Assembly: GCA_963711455.1 (NCBI GenBank)
Contig: CAVQEH010000006.1
Coordinates: forward strand, 62,001-126,000
Reading direction: 5' to 3'
DNA length: 64,000 nt
DNA from: DATFVA01 sp963711455
GTDB taxonomy: Bacteria > Bacteroidota > Ignavibacteria > Ignavibacteriales > Ignavibacteriaceae
Shown here: positions 18,538 to 28,768 of the stretch, piece after piece
How the letters are laid out: each line of letters opens with the position of its first letter
How positions within the stretch are numbered: the first letter of the stretch is position 1
Translations under genes and position numbers: made by a program
The notes under the pieces: model-generated
The model's database searches: none
Told to the model about the DNA's origin: nothing
What the model saw: the letters and a program-made list of their open reading frames with translations, nothing else

Positions 18538-18648
18538 CTATTTCTTTCTTTCAGATCTGAATACTCTGAAAAAACAATAAATAGCCAGAGTTAAAATGCA
18601 GCCCCACGCTACTGAAATAAACACTATACCGTTAGTAGTAATTCCCAT
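18538..18648 (-). CDS. metS: MetS-like small subunit of the NSS amino-acid importer
   Basis: This 36-residue ORF starts MGITTNGIVFISVAWG, has one hydrophobic helix and ends with a positively charged tail FRVFRSERKK. It starts two bases after the NSS transporter stop codon on the same strand. In Corynebacterium the NSS transporter MetP needs such a one-helix subunit, MetS, and similar ORFs follow many NSS genes. A conserved-looking WG pair and the position support the call. The sequence is too short for certainty without comparison. Confidence 0.75.
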   Translation of the reverse strand: MGITTNGIVFISVAWGCILTLAIYCFFRVFRSERKK

Positions 18649-18650
18649 TT

Positions 18651-20240
18651 TTAAACCTCAGAAATTTTATTCAAATTTTTTGTTTCCAGCTTATCTTTCG
18701 AATGTCCCGCCCAGGCTTTCTTAACAAGAAGAATAATTAATACCGAAATTGTAACCATCAAAATTCGTGAACCCCAGATATATGGAACATTTTCTTCCGG
18801 AACATTCTCCAAAAGAAGAATAGGAATAGCATCATTTATAAACCACCAGAGCATAACCACAAATAATACCAGGGGAGTAACAAATTTCATTATATAATAA
18901 AATATTTTTGGTATTTTGAAGTCACCCCCGGCATTCATTTCAGCCCAGGCCTTCTCAGAACCGAATACCCACATAAATAGTATCGTTTCAATTAAGGCGA
19001 ATACTACCAGTCCAAAAGTTCCTGCCCAGTAATCCATTTCATCCAAAAATCCGAATTTAAGAAAGAAAACAACAAATTGGACGGCAATTAAAACTGTTAT
19101 TCCTAAGGTTATAACAGCTTTTTTTCTATTCATACCGAATTCATCTTCAAGGAAAGCTACGACCGGTTGTCCCATTGCAACTGAGGAAGTTATTCCAGCA
19201 AAAAATAGAAGCAGAAACCACAGAAATCCAAACAAAGCTCCTAATGGAATTTTTGTAAATATAAGCGGCATAGAAACAAAACCAAGATCAAATGCGCCTC
19301 CCTGTGCAAAGGCTTTCGTTGCATCTAATCCGAAGAATGCTACGGCAACAGGAATTGCAATTGAACCGCCAAGCACTACTTCTGCAAATTCATTAGTTGC
19401 AGCGGTGGTTAAACCGGATAGTGCTATGTCGTCATTAGGTTTTAGGTAGCTGGCATAAGCATGGATTGTTCCCATTCCAACTGAGAGAGTGAAGAATATT
19501 TGTCCTGCAGCCGCAAGCCAGATAGAAGGATTTGAGAGTTTGGAAAAATCAGGATTCCAGATAAATGCGAAACCATTTTCAACACTGTTTTGAGGAATAG
19601 CAGGGTTGGGAGTTCCTAACATGAATATTCTGACAGCAAGAATAACTCCGAATATTAACAAGAGCGGCATTGCTATCTTTGCAAGTTTTTCTATTCCTTT
19701 TGAAATACCTTTAAACAAAATCCAGAAATTTATTCCAAATGTTAATAGCATAAGAAAATAAGCTGGAAGAAGATTTGTAAAGTGTGTTCCGATTTCTCTT
19801 CCCTGGTAGCTGTATAAAAAATTTCTCATTGTACTGGCAGTGCTTTCATCAAAATACATTTTCGAAAGCGAGAAGAAACTAAATCCCAGTGTCCAGGATT
19901 CTATGTAAGTATAGTATATCAGGATTGTCATGGAGATGAACAGACCGAGAGCCCCAAAATATTTTGCAAGCTTATTATCCCAAATCACATCAAACATACC
20001 CGGAGCGCTTCCGTGCTTGTACTTGCCTCCGTGACGTCCGATACCCCATTCAATCCACATCAGTGGTATGCCGAGGAGAAGAAAAAATATAAAGTATGGA
20101 ATCATAAATGCACCGCCGCCGTTCTGCGCTGCCTGCACAGGAAATCTTAAGAAATTGCCAAGACCTACAGCATTTCCTGCAACTGCAAGTATTAATCCGA
20201 TTTTAGTACCCCATTGTTCCCGCTCACCATTTGCCGGCAT
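18651..20240 (-). CDS. Sodium-dependent NSS-family amino-acid transporter
   Basis: This 529-residue integral membrane protein has about twelve transmembrane helices. The N-terminal WGTKIGLILAVAGNAVGLGN followed by FLRFPVQAAQNGGGAFMIPY is the LeuT-fold TM1-TM2 signature, where the unwound GNAVGLGNF region binds Na+ and substrate. It imports amino acids, possibly methionine or alanine, with Na+; the substrate cannot be read from sequence. The paired small subunit favours a MetP-like transporter. The gene is first in a two-gene unit and GGAGGT lies before its ATG. Confidence 0.93.
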   Translation of the reverse strand: MPANGEREQWGTKIGLILAVAGNAVGLGNFLRFPVQAAQNGGGAFMIPYFIFFLLLGIPLMWIEWGIGRHGGKYKHGSAPGMFDVIWDNKLAKYFGALGLFISMTILIYYTYIESWTLGFSFFSLSKMYFDESTASTMRNFLYSYQGREIGTHFTNLLPAYFLMLLTFGINFWILFKGISKGIEKLAKIAMPLLLIFGVILAVRIFMLGTPNPAIPQNSVENGFAFIWNPDFSKLSNPSIWLAAAGQIFFTLSVGMGTIHAYASYLKPNDDIALSGLTTAATNEFAEVVLGGSIAIPVAVAFFGLDATKAFAQGGAFDLGFVSMPLIFTKIPLGALFGFLWFLLLFFAGITSSVAMGQPVVAFLEDEFGMNRKKAVITLGITVLIAVQFVVFFLKFGFLDEMDYWAGTFGLVVFALIETILFMWVFGSEKAWAEMNAGGDFKIPKIFYYIMKFVTPLVLFVVMLWWFINDAIPILLLENVPEENVPYIWGSRILMVTISVLIILLVKKAWAGHSKDKLETKNLNKISEV

Positions 20241-20460
20241 TTTACCTCCGAAATCGTATTATTCTATAAAATTTTGAAGTAGAATATGAAAACTTTAACA
20301 ATTAATATCAAATGAATTTGTATTTTATTCGCATTTTATTTTGAATTTATTATTTTCTGCTTGCTCATTTTAATTATAAAGCTATGATCTATTCAATTAG
20401 TAATAGATATTTAATTTGTTAAATTTAGTAAGTATTAAAAAACAGTTGAGGATTACTTAA

Positions 20461-21090
20461 ATGTCTAAAAATTTTGTCTCTAATAAAGATGAAACAGTCA
20501 GAATGTTTGAGAGTGATTTTCTTGAAGTTTTTTCGAGGGTTCATTTTACGGTTCCGTTATTTATTTATCTGCCGGTAATTTTTTATTTTCTTTACAGATC
20601 GATTTTTGTTTTTGAAATAAATGCCGTTAAAATATTTTCGTTAATAATATTTGGAATTGCAGTCTGGACTTTAACAGAATATACTCTTCACAGATTTATT
20701 TTTCATTTCGAACCAAAATCAGAATTTGGAGCAAAAATTCATTTTATTTTTCACGGAGTTCATCACGATTACCCTAATGATTCGAGAAGACTTGTAATGC
20801 CTCCGTCGGTTAGTGTACCTCTTGCAGTATTATTTTATTTTATTTTCAACGCCATACTAAATCCTGTAAATGTTGCCCCGTTTTTTATCGGGTTTTTATT
20901 AGGATATCTTTGCTATGATTTAACACATTATGCCATTCACCATTATAATATGCACAACCGCTTCTGGCTTGCTATTAAGAACCATCATATGAGACATCAT
21001 TACATGGATTCAAAAAAGGGATTTGGTGTCAGCTCTCCTTTGTGGGATGAAGTGATGGGTACAAATTTCTCCAAAAAAAATAACGAATAA
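20461..21090 (+). CDS. Fatty acid hydroxylase/sterol desaturase family protein
   Basis: This 209-residue membrane di-iron enzyme has the family's histidine clusters: HRFIFH (about residue 78), HGVHH (100), then HYAIHHYNMHNRFW and KNHHMRHHY near the end. Four hydrophobic helices separate them. The family includes fatty-acid 2-hydroxylases, carotenoid hydroxylases and sterol desaturases; at this size a lipid 2-hydroxylase is the best guess. It lies 15 bases before the receiver gene on the same strand, but whether it belongs to the downstream exopolysaccharide-like locus is unclear. Confidence 0.88.
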   Translation: MSKNFVSNKDETVRMFESDFLEVFSRVHFTVPLFIYLPVIFYFLYRSIFVFEINAVKIFSLIIFGIAVWTLTEYTLHRFIFHFEPKSEFGAKIHFIFHGVHHDYPNDSRRLVMPPSVSVPLAVLFYFIFNAILNPVNVAPFFIGFLLGYLCYDLTHYAIHHYNMHNRFWLAIKNHHMRHHYMDSKKGFGVSSPLWDEVMGTNFSKKNNE

Positions 21091-21105
21091 TTTATTTTAT
21101 ATAAA

Positions 21106-21511
21106 ATGATCAGCGCATTATTTTTTGATGTCACAAATACACCTGAACGCAAAAGAATACTTATTATTGAGGATAATACAGAAACTCAATTAATATTGAA
21201 AATTTACCTGCGTGATTTCTATGAGATTGATGCAGTACAGACTGCGGTTGAAGGATTGAAAAAAATTAAAAAGAACAATTACAGCTTAATAGTTCTCGAT
21301 ATAAATCTTCCAGGCGAACTTGATGGCAATGATGTTATCAGAAAACTAAAAAAAGATCCTGAGCACAAATCAATCCCAATACTTGTTATAACTGCATATG
21401 CTTTCAAAGGGAGATAAAGAAAAATATCTTTCAATGGGGGCAAATGGTTATCTTTCCAAACCGGTTGATAAAAAAGATGTTTTGAAGATGGCTCACGAAC
21501 TCGTACTTTAA
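21106..21511 (+). CDS. Single-domain response regulator (frameshifted in this sequence)
   Basis: The protein is a stand-alone CheY-like receiver of about 135 residues, preceded by a short N-terminal extension. Visible are the acidic pair in IIEDNTETQL, the phospho-acceptor Asp in LIVLDINLPGELDG, and VITAYA. The conserved Lys, in GYLSKPVDKKD, lies beyond a frame break. One extra G in the GGG at 21409-21411 causes a stop at 21417; removing it restores KGDKEKYLSMGANGYLSKP through to TAA at 21509-21511. The receiver closely resembles the C-terminal receiver of the hybrid kinase at 32.4-35.7 kb (both LDINL.GE..G and ITAYA/VTAYV), which suggests that one signalling pathway brackets the locus. I see no gene in the roughly 290 bases after it. 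Confidence 0.85.
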
Positions 21512-21803
21512 GTCTTCCAACCAAATACAACCCTGATTTCTCATCGAATTCCAGTGCAATAGTTGAATACTTATGCATCAATTGTCTTAGCTTATTATCC
21601 GCAAAGATAGTAGCAAAATACCGCAAATTGTCTGCAAAATATTGTCTCATTCAAATTATCAGGTTTGTTGCAATATAATACATAGAGGTTTTTTCTGTCT
21701 CTGTTTAGTTCAGCCAAATGCTATAAGACATTTAATATAAATTAATTAGTCACTTTAAATGGCGGCATAATATTTGGAATTTTTACTAAAATTTTCTTGG
21801 TAC

Positions 21804-22541
21804 ATGCAAAATAAATTACAGTTGATTTCTTCCGGTATAAGTTTGATTGATGAGGGATGGGGCGGACTTTATAAAGGTTCAAACTATCTTTTAATCGGTG
21901 CCCATAAATCGGGCAAGACGCATTTTGGATTAAATTTTTTACTCCAGGGTGCCGCTCAAAAAGAGCGATGCCTTTTTTTTACAAGCAAATCGGATAAGGA
22001 ATTATTAGATTTAGCTGAATGGATGAACCTGAATTTAGAGGAATATACCAATAATAATTTGATGACGATTGTCAGAATAATTCCTCCTGACAAAGATTTG
22101 CATACCGGGAATACTGATATAGAACTTGCAGAATATTTTGATGATGTGATTACAATTATAGAAAACTTTTTTCCTTCAAGAATTGTTTTTGATGAAATAA
22201 CGCCATTTATTGGGTTTAAAGATGAAACGCTTCTGAAATTAATTCTGGAAAAATTTCACAACAAGTTGCAGGAGCAGAATATAACAGGAATTATAGTTTC
22301 ATCTGAACCTGTAACTGATGCAGTATCTTCACAGTTGCAGAATCTTGCGGATGTAAGTAATGGATTGATTTATCTTGATAAAGAAATAAATGACTTATAT
22401 GGAACGATTTCTTTACTTCCTTATATTGAACATAAATCAGGTGAAATCAAATCCAATTATGTTTTTGATAATCAAAGAGGAATGCAGATTGATTTGTCTG
22501 TATTGAATAAATTACGTACAAGAAAACAAATCAATCTCTGA
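21804..22541 (+). CDS. KaiC/RAD55-like RecA-superfamily ATPase
   Basis: This 245-residue single ATPase domain has Walker A GAHKSGKTH (Lys38) and Walker B RIVFDEITPF, in a RecA/RAD55 fold as in circadian KaiC and related signalling ATPases. A TTG at 21774 would add ten residues. The ATG at 21804 is chosen because the start MQNKLQLISSGISLIDEGWG then lines up exactly with the paralogue downstream (MKKKIQLVSSGISIVDNAWG). The protein lacks the second KaiC domain and any added domain. The role is unknown; family members often act as regulators by ATP-dependent assembly. A hairpin follows the stop. Confidence 0.82.
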   Translation: MQNKLQLISSGISLIDEGWGGLYKGSNYLLIGAHKSGKTHFGLNFLLQGAAQKERCLFFTSKSDKELLDLAEWMNLNLEEYTNNNLMTIVRIIPPDKDLHTGNTDIELAEYFDDVITIIENFFPSRIVFDEITPFIGFKDETLLKLILEKFHNKLQEQNITGIIVSSEPVTDAVSSQLQNLADVSNGLIYLDKEINDLYGTISLLPYIEHKSGEIKSNYVFDNQRGMQIDLSVLNKLRTRKQINL

Positions 22542-22544
22542 TTT

Positions 22545-22570
22545 AAGGAACGAAAGAGGTTATGTTCCTT
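22545..22570 (+). terminator. Hairpin with U-rich tail between the two KaiC-like genes
   Basis: AAGGAAC (22545-22551) pairs with GTTCCTT (22564-22570), followed by ATTATTTTTATT. It may be a full terminator or an attenuator that lowers expression of the second paralogue. Confidence 0.6.
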
Positions 22571-22613
22571 ATTATTTTTATTAACTTACTGAAAAATATG
22601 GTGTTAAAAACAA

Positions 22614-23843
22614 ATGAAGAAAAAAATACAACTGGTTTCTTCAGGTATCTCAATTGTTGATAACGCGTGGGGGGGGTTTTACCGCGGAGGTACTTACTTA
22701 TTGATTGGTCCGAGAAAATCAGGGAGAACCTTATTAGGACTGCAGTTTGCCAAAGAATGTATCCGACAAAAAGAAACCTGCTTATACTTTACAAGTATGC
22801 GGCCAAAAGATTTAATGATTCAGGCTGCTTCAATTGATTTTGATCTTCAGTACCATATGAATCAGAATAAAATAATTGTTGTACGGGTTGCCCCGCCAAA
22901 TGATTTAAATGATATGCCTAATCCAGATGAATTTCTCGTTGAATATCTAAGAGATATTGTAACAGTTGTAGAACAGTATCAGCCTAATAAAATGGTTTTT
23001 GATGAATTAACCCATTTTTTAAGTTTTAAAAATCTTACCTTGTTACAGGATGTATTTATTGAAACCGTAGAATCTATAGAAAATGATGGCGTAACAAGTT
23101 TATTTATTTTAGGTGATCCGGCAACTTCTGCTGCAACTTCAATAGTAGATACTCTTGCTGTAAATTCGACGGGAGTTTTGTATCTGAATAAAGAAGAAAT
23201 TAATGAAGGAGTACAGGGTGGTAAGATTACAATTACTCCTAATATTGGACATACACAAGGGAAATTTATTGCAAATTATAATCTGGAACCAAATGTAGGA
23301 ATTGTTGATGACTATGCCGGCAAAAAGAAGAAAACAAGCACTTTAGGAGAAACAGGATTAAAATATAAATCTCTTGCCGAACTCGATATTCCTGCCGAGA
23401 ATTATTCTTTCACAAATTTCTATAATCTTAATGACTTTCAACTAATCCTGGATAATCAGATTGCACTTTTCCAGAGCACGGGACAGATATTTACACTCAT
23501 ATCATTCAGGATGGATTCGGAAGCAGAAGAATCCGGGCTGCTAACTATAAACCAATTAATGAATTCTATCAGGCTATCTGCTGATAAAAAGGATAAGATC
23601 TGTCTTATATCCAACAATGTTGTAGTTATGGTAACTAAAGAAGATGTCAGAACAGTTAATAAATTAATTGGCCGGTTAAAGGGAAATCTTCCTGGCAGGG
23701 ACTCTGACTATATTGAAAAGGTAATAACTCATATTTCTGTTCTTGCTCTTAGAATTGACGAAACTATAAAAAATGCTGAGGATATGCTGCGGAGGTTATT
23801 AATAAACTTACACGAAACCCAAAATCAGCCATTTATTTACTAA
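22614..23843 (+). CDS. KaiC-like ATPase with altered Walker A and a GGDEF-like C-terminal domain
   Basis: This 409-residue paralogue of the upstream gene has the same RecA-like domain in residues 1-235. Its Walker A reads GPRKSGRTL: the catalytic Lys is Arg38, while KMVFDELTHF keeps Walker B. ATP hydrolysis is therefore doubtful. Residues about 262-400 begin FTNFYNLNDFQLILDNQIAL, which resembles the start of a GGDEF domain (LTGLYNRR.F...L..El), and continue with a matching strand/helix order. Where GGDEF should stand the sequence is ISNNVVVM, so it would be catalytically dead. This resemblance is my reading and needs a profile search. A sensory or scaffolding role in the neighbouring polysaccharide machinery is plausible. 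Confidence 0.7.
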   Translation: MKKKIQLVSSGISIVDNAWGGFYRGGTYLLIGPRKSGRTLLGLQFAKECIRQKETCLYFTSMRPKDLMIQAASIDFDLQYHMNQNKIIVVRVAPPNDLNDMPNPDEFLVEYLRDIVTVVEQYQPNKMVFDELTHFLSFKNLTLLQDVFIETVESIENDGVTSLFILGDPATSAATSIVDTLAVNSTGVLYLNKEEINEGVQGGKITITPNIGHTQGKFIANYNLEPNVGIVDDYAGKKKKTSTLGETGLKYKSLAELDIPAENYSFTNFYNLNDFQLILDNQIALFQSTGQIFTLISFRMDSEAEESGLLTINQLMNSIRLSADKKDKICLISNNVVVMVTKEDVRTVNKLIGRLKGNLPGRDSDYIEKVITHISVLALRIDETIKNAEDMLRRLLINLHETQNQPFIY

Positions 23844-23847
23844 TGAA

Positions 23848-26699
23848 ATGAAGTTAGTCAATGTTATATTAATTATTCTGTTCAATTTAATAATTTATTT
23901 TCCTTCCTTAACAGCACAACCACAGCCTCAGATTGATGATTTAAAAAAGAAGCCCTTATCCACATGAAAAACGGGAGATATGGTGAGGCTATTAATCTTC
24001 TTAATAATTATATTTCTGCCCGGCCTCAGCAAGCTGAAGGATATAATCTGCGGGGATTAGCTTATGAATACAGGGGACAATATGAACAGTCTGTTTATGA
24101 TCTCAGGTCTGCAAGAAAACTTGAACCCGAAAATTCAAATATAAATGAAAACCTGAATCGTGTTACAAATGAGTGGTACAAACTTATTTATAATAATATC
24201 GAAGGTTATAAAAGAGAAATTGCCATCAATCCTTCAAAACCTAATAATTATTTACAAATAGGAAAATCATATAAAAATTTAGGGCAATGGGCTGAAGCGG
24301 AACTCTGGTACGATAAATATCTCAGCATGGAAAAAGCTTCCCCTGATGAAATAATCCGCTACACTGAAATTCTTGCTAAGAACAACCACATAGTTAAGGG
24401 CGAACCGATTCTAAAAAAATATGCTCATGAATTTCCGGATGATCAGAGATTGTGGTCGCGCTACGGATATTTTTTACTTTGGCTTGGTAAGAAAAATATG
24501 GCAATAAATGCTTTTGAGCATGCTCTCAATATAAAACCGTTTTTTAAAGAAGCTATGGATGGTTTGGCAAGAGCAAAAGGGAACGGCTATATATATACTT
24601 TTAATGATACAGCAAGTTACCAGTATTATAAATATGGCGTTCGTAAATCTACCGGTTACGCAATTGATATTTATTTTAGAAAGCTTAAAAGAAATCCTGA
24701 AGACAATGATACAAGAATTAAACTCATTAAATCACTATTAAAAGTGAACCGATATGAGGAAGCATATCAGCAGATGTTAAAATTAAAGGCAAAAGAAGGA
24801 AATACAGAAGAAGTAAACGAACTTCAGCAGGAAGTGATTTCCGCAAGAGACAAATATTACAAAGAACAGATAGTTGAATTTGAAAAACAGTTGGATAAAA
24901 ATCCGGATATCAGGGAAAATGTTCTGAAGCTTGCCGGGTACTATTCGTCTCTTGGTAATTTTAATAAAGCGGTAAAAATTTACTCAGATTATCTTGCATA
25001 TCATCCGACTGATGATGCAGTCCGGTTTTATTATATTCAGAATGCTGCTTGGGATAAACAGTACAAACTTGCCGGAAATGAACTTGATGTTTTAATCATA
25101 CAATATCCCGATAGCACAAAGTATAAATTGCTGAGAGCCCGGATTTATGTTTGGCAAAATCAGGATCTAAGCGAAGCTGAAAAACTATTAAATGAAGTTC
25201 TGAAAAAAGATCCCAACAATTTTGATGCTCTGCTTACACTTGCAATGTTAGATTTTCAAATAAACGATTTGAAAAATGCCGATCATTATGTCTCTCTTGC
25301 AGTCGAAATAAATCCATCAAGTCTGGAAATAGAAAGATTAAAGTTTGGGATTAACAGGCAGCAGGAAATAAACAAACAAAATGAACTTTATTCAATCCTG
25401 GAAGAAGCCAGGAATAAAGCCAATAATAAAGATTGTAATGGCGCTGTAATCCTATATGAAAAATATAATGAATTAACTTCTCCTGATAAAAATATTTTGT
25501 TAGAGGAGGCCGATGCATTTGTCTGCGCGAAGGATTACCATTCAGCAATAAAAATATATAATCAATTGCTTTCCCAATCTTATGATTATGAAATTAACAA
25601 GAAGAAAGCCAAAGTTATTTTATGGGGCAGCAATCCTTTAACTGCTTTAAATGAATTGCAAAAGCTTAATGCATCCAAACCGAATGATTCTGAAGTAAGA
25701 ATGTATATCGGTGACGCATTTATGCAATTAAAGCAGTATGATAAAGCAAGAAAAATTTATAATGAATTAATGGATGAATCACCGGGATCAAAACTTATTC
25801 AAACAAGGTTAGGATGGCTTGAAGAAGGTGGAGGAAATATTTTTTCGTTCCGCTTTCCTTCATACTTAATGGTTAATCCCGAAGCAAATTACTATTCCGA
25901 TAATTATGATTTTAAGTTTTCTATCCAGGGGTTAATGATTGAAGCCGGTATAAATAATTTTATTTCTATAGGAGTATCTGCGAACAGGGGAGAGGTTGAT
26001 TCTTCAAACTCTAATCTAAATTTTTACACTGCTCAAGGGCTACTTACATTAAGATTTAATAAAATTATTTCATCAGGATTGTCAATCGGAAAAACTTATT
26101 TTGAAAATAAGCAGAATGTCCTTATCGGAACAGCGTATTTAAAAGCCGAAGAAAGAAACTATGTTGCGAGGTTAGATTACATCTCACAGGATGCTGCACA
26201 AATTTTTTATTCCCCATTTCTTGTAAATGAAAGATTGAAGGCTGATATGGTAAGGTTAAGCGGAGATTATCATTCGGAATCCGGATTGTTAGCATCAGGT
26301 AACTACAGTTATTATTTTGTTTCAGATGGGAATGGAGGAAGTAGCTTCCAATTCAGGTTGGGTAAAAGATTTGATGAGCTTGCTGCCGGGTATGAATTTT
26401 ATTTCCTGGGATTTAAAAATTATTCACACCTTTATTATTCCCCCGGCAATTTCGAATCACATAGTTTATGGGGTGAATGGTATATTATCAGTAACAATCA
26501 AAATGAATTGAAGCTTGGCGGAAAAGTGGGAATTATTCCTGATAATAATTTTATTTTGAGGGAAGCTTTTGCTTCTGCTAAATTTTTACTTGCAGAACAT
26601 TTTGCTTTGCAGGGAAGAATAAGTACGGGGAGTACTATAAGACAGAATCTGGGTTACAGCTCAACTTCTTTTAATGTTGCAGCTTACTGGACATTCTGA
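23848..26699 (+). CDS. TPR protein with C-terminal beta-barrel, probable polysaccharide exporter (frameshifted)
   Basis: After correction this is a protein of about 950 residues: a signal peptide (MKLVNVILIILFN... to TAQ), then about 600 residues of TPR repeats, then about 290 residues of beta-strands ending in aromatic FNVAAYWTF. That order matches BcsC, PgaA and PelB, outer-membrane exporters of exopolysaccharides. The signal peptide is out of frame with the rest: the A run at 23943-23948 needs one more A for the frame to read DDLKKEALIHMKNGRYGEA. Translation could otherwise begin only at the internal ATG 23964, leaving no signal peptide, so a sequence error is likely. The gene starts five bases after the KaiC-like gene and is followed by a terminator-like hairpin. 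Confidence 0.75.
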
Positions 26700-26715
26700 T
26701 CATCTAAGAAAATAG

Positions 26716-26740
26716 CTGAGTATTCCGGCGATTTACTCAG
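26716..26740 (+). terminator. Hairpin with U-rich tail after the TPR-barrel gene
   Basis: CTGAGTA (26716-26722) pairs with TACTCAG (26734-26740), followed by TATATTATTTTATT. This suggests that the glycosyltransferase begins a separate transcript, although I could not find a convincing promoter in 26741-26906. Confidence 0.55.
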
Positions 26741-26906
26741 TATATTATTTTATTCTCTCGTATTTCCTTGTACAAATATGATATAAGTTATGTGTTCAAT
26801 ACACTTTTGCCTGTATTAATGTGCGAATTCAGGCCCAAAATTATGTTTTATCGTGGCATTAAAGTTGAAATTTTAATGATATTGAGGGTTTAAGGTATTT
26901 TTTCTT

Positions 26907-28304
26907 ATGAGCAAACAGAAACTAAATAGAACTCCAATTATTTTGGAAAATAACGGTAATTCCAATTCCCGGGAAAACCTGAAAAAAAAATACTTCCGAA
27001 GAATTTTCGTTAGTGGAATTGCCTCCTCAATTCTTATACTGATTATTGCTTTTACACTCCCGTTAACGATTCTTTCAATTAGTTCTTTAATAGAATATGC
27101 AACAATTGTTGCTCTTGTTATTTTTCTTTTTGTACTGCTTTTAAGATACTTTGGTATTCTTAGTCTTGCATATTTATACTTGAACGAATACACTTTTAAA
27201 TCTTCAAAAAAGTATTTCCCATTTGTATCGATAATTGTTCCTGTTTATAATGAGTCGCAGGTTATAAGTGATTCCATAAATTCTCTTTTAGAACTTGATT
27301 ATTCTAACTATGAAATTATAATTGTGAATGACGGCTCAACAGATGATACGAAAGAAGTTGCTGAAACGTTTGTCGGATATCAAAGGGGAAAGCTCACGGA
27401 TATAAAAGTTTCTCTTATAAACCAGCCGAATGGCGGTAAATCCCGTGCATTAAATACAGGGATAAAACACTCGCAGGCTGAAATTATTTTATGTATGGAT
27501 GGAGATTCACAACTTGCTCCTCAATCTGTTAAACTTGCTGTTCGTCATTTTGAAAACCCCAAGATAGGGGCTGTAGCAGGGAATGTTAAAGTACTTAACA
27601 GGAATAAATTTTTAACTGATCTTCAGGCGCTTGAGTATATTGAAGGCTTAAATATGGCGAGAAGCGCACAGAGTTATATCAGGCTGGTAAATATTATCCC
27701 CGGTCCTATCGGAATTTTTAGAAAAAAAGCAATAGTAGATTCAGGCTATTATTCAAATGATACCTTTGCAGAAGATGCAGATCTGACTTTGAAGATTCTT
27801 GCAAACGGATGGAAAATATATTATGAACCCGCATCTGTCTCTTATACTGAAGCCCCGGCAAGTCTTCAGCAGCTCCTGAAGCAAAGATACAGATGGACAA
27901 GAGGAATCATCCAGTCTATAAGAAAACATAAACGATTAATGGTAAATCCGACAATAAATTTTGGGGATACTTTTATTCTCTGGACAATGTTCTATGAAGC
28001 TCTGATCTGGCCTGCAATGAACATTGCTGCAAATCTGTTTTTCATTATTGCAGCGATAGCTTTCGGTTTTTCATATTTAATTTTTTTCTGGTGGGCGGGG
28101 CTGGCGTTACTCGATCTTATTACTGCACTTTATTGTATAGCAGTGGAAAAAGAAGAATTTCGCCTCGTCGCTTATGCGATTATCTACAGGATGTTTTTCA
28201 TTCTTGTGGTAGATATTTGTAAAGCGATGTCAACTATTGAAGAATTCCTGGGTATTAAAATGACCTGGGGAAAACTGGAGAGAGTGGGTACTGCAAAAGC
28301 ATAA
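26907..28304 (+). CDS. Processive family-2 glycosyltransferase (PgaC/NodC/BcsA-like polysaccharide synthase)
   Basis: The protein has 465 residues. Two N-terminal helices (about 32-56 and 62-85) precede a cytosolic GT-A domain, then three or more C-terminal helices. The D,D,D,QxxRW motif is complete: VNDGSTDDT, CMDGDSQL, EDADLTLKI and QRYRWTRG. This is the mark of processive beta-linking synthases such as PgaC, NodC, hyaluronan synthase and BcsA. The GGKSRALNTGI loop, which contacts the UDP-sugar, is also intact. There is no PilZ domain, so c-di-GMP would have to act through another protein. Placed after a TPR-barrel exporter and before deacetylase-like proteins, it is the likely synthase of a secreted beta-glycan. 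The sugar is unknown. Confidence 0.9.
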   Translation: MSKQKLNRTPIILENNGNSNSRENLKKKYFRRIFVSGIASSILILIIAFTLPLTILSISSLIEYATIVALVIFLFVLLLRYFGILSLAYLYLNEYTFKSSKKYFPFVSIIVPVYNESQVISDSINSLLELDYSNYEIIIVNDGSTDDTKEVAETFVGYQRGKLTDIKVSLINQPNGGKSRALNTGIKHSQAEIILCMDGDSQLAPQSVKLAVRHFENPKIGAVAGNVKVLNRNKFLTDLQALEYIEGLNMARSAQSYIRLVNIIPGPIGIFRKKAIVDSGYYSNDTFAEDADLTLKILANGWKIYYEPASVSYTEAPASLQQLLKQRYRWTRGIIQSIRKHKRLMVNPTINFGDTFILWTMFYEALIWPAMNIAANLFFIIAAIAFGFSYLIFFWWAGLALLDLITALYCIAVEKEEFRLVAYAIIYRMFFILVVDICKAMSTIEEFLGIKMTWGKLERVGTAKA

Positions 28305-28336
28305 TTAATTAATGTAGTTTTTTGAGGGAAAAACAA

Positions 28337-28768
28337 ATGGAATTAATTCCGATCTTATCAACAATTATTCTTGTTGCTACAATTTGCACTTTTATACTTG
28401 CAATTGGAGCGTACATACTCTATAAAATCAGGGAGAGGAAAGGTGAACAGGTGCCTTCTCCGAAACCATCGTCTGTTCGGGCTGAACTTGTGACTCCTGA
28501 AGAGATTGAATATGGAAAAGAAGAATATGAAAAGCAGCAGGACATTAAAACGCCTGTTGAACGCAGGTATATGAAGAGTGTTCCAAAACCCGGGGTATAT
28601 CCTTCGGGAAAAGAAAACCAGGATGTACGGCCTAAATTCTATCCTGCAGAAGAAGAATTACCCAAAAATGAACGGGTAAGAACAGGCAAAAAATTTCTTA
28701 AGTATACATCAGAGGGTTATGTTTCCACTGAAGAAGATAAAAACACCGGTGTACTAAAGTGGCGTTAG
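28337..28768 (+). CDS. Small membrane protein with one helix and a Pro/Glu-rich cytosolic tail
   Basis: The protein has 143 residues from the ATG at 28337, which has GAGGG upstream; a TTG at 28322 is possible but less suited. One transmembrane helix (about residues 7-30) is followed by a charged, low-complexity tail with many Lys, Glu and Pro and no recognisable domain. I do not know the family. Position between a processive synthase and the deacetylase-like genes suggests an accessory subunit of the synthase, comparable in role to PgaD, but there is no sequence evidence for that. Its end overlaps the next gene by 10 bases, so they are probably translationally coupled. Confidence 0.65.
   Translation: MELIPILSTIILVATICTFILAIGAYILYKIRERKGEQVPSPKPSSVRAELVTPEEIEYGKEEYEKQQDIKTPVERRYMKSVPKPGVYPSGKENQDVRPKFYPAEEELPKNERVRTGKKFLKYTSEGYVSTEEDKNTGVLKWR

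Noticed and set aside
21279..21650. Minus-strand open frame of 123 codons
   Set aside because: It lies mostly opposite the receiver gene, has no recognisable domain or start signal, and exists partly because the receiver frame is broken.
22665..22680. G-run in the second KaiC-like gene as a frameshift or slippage site
   Set aside because: The frame is intact across it and encodes the conserved AWGGFYRGG segment.
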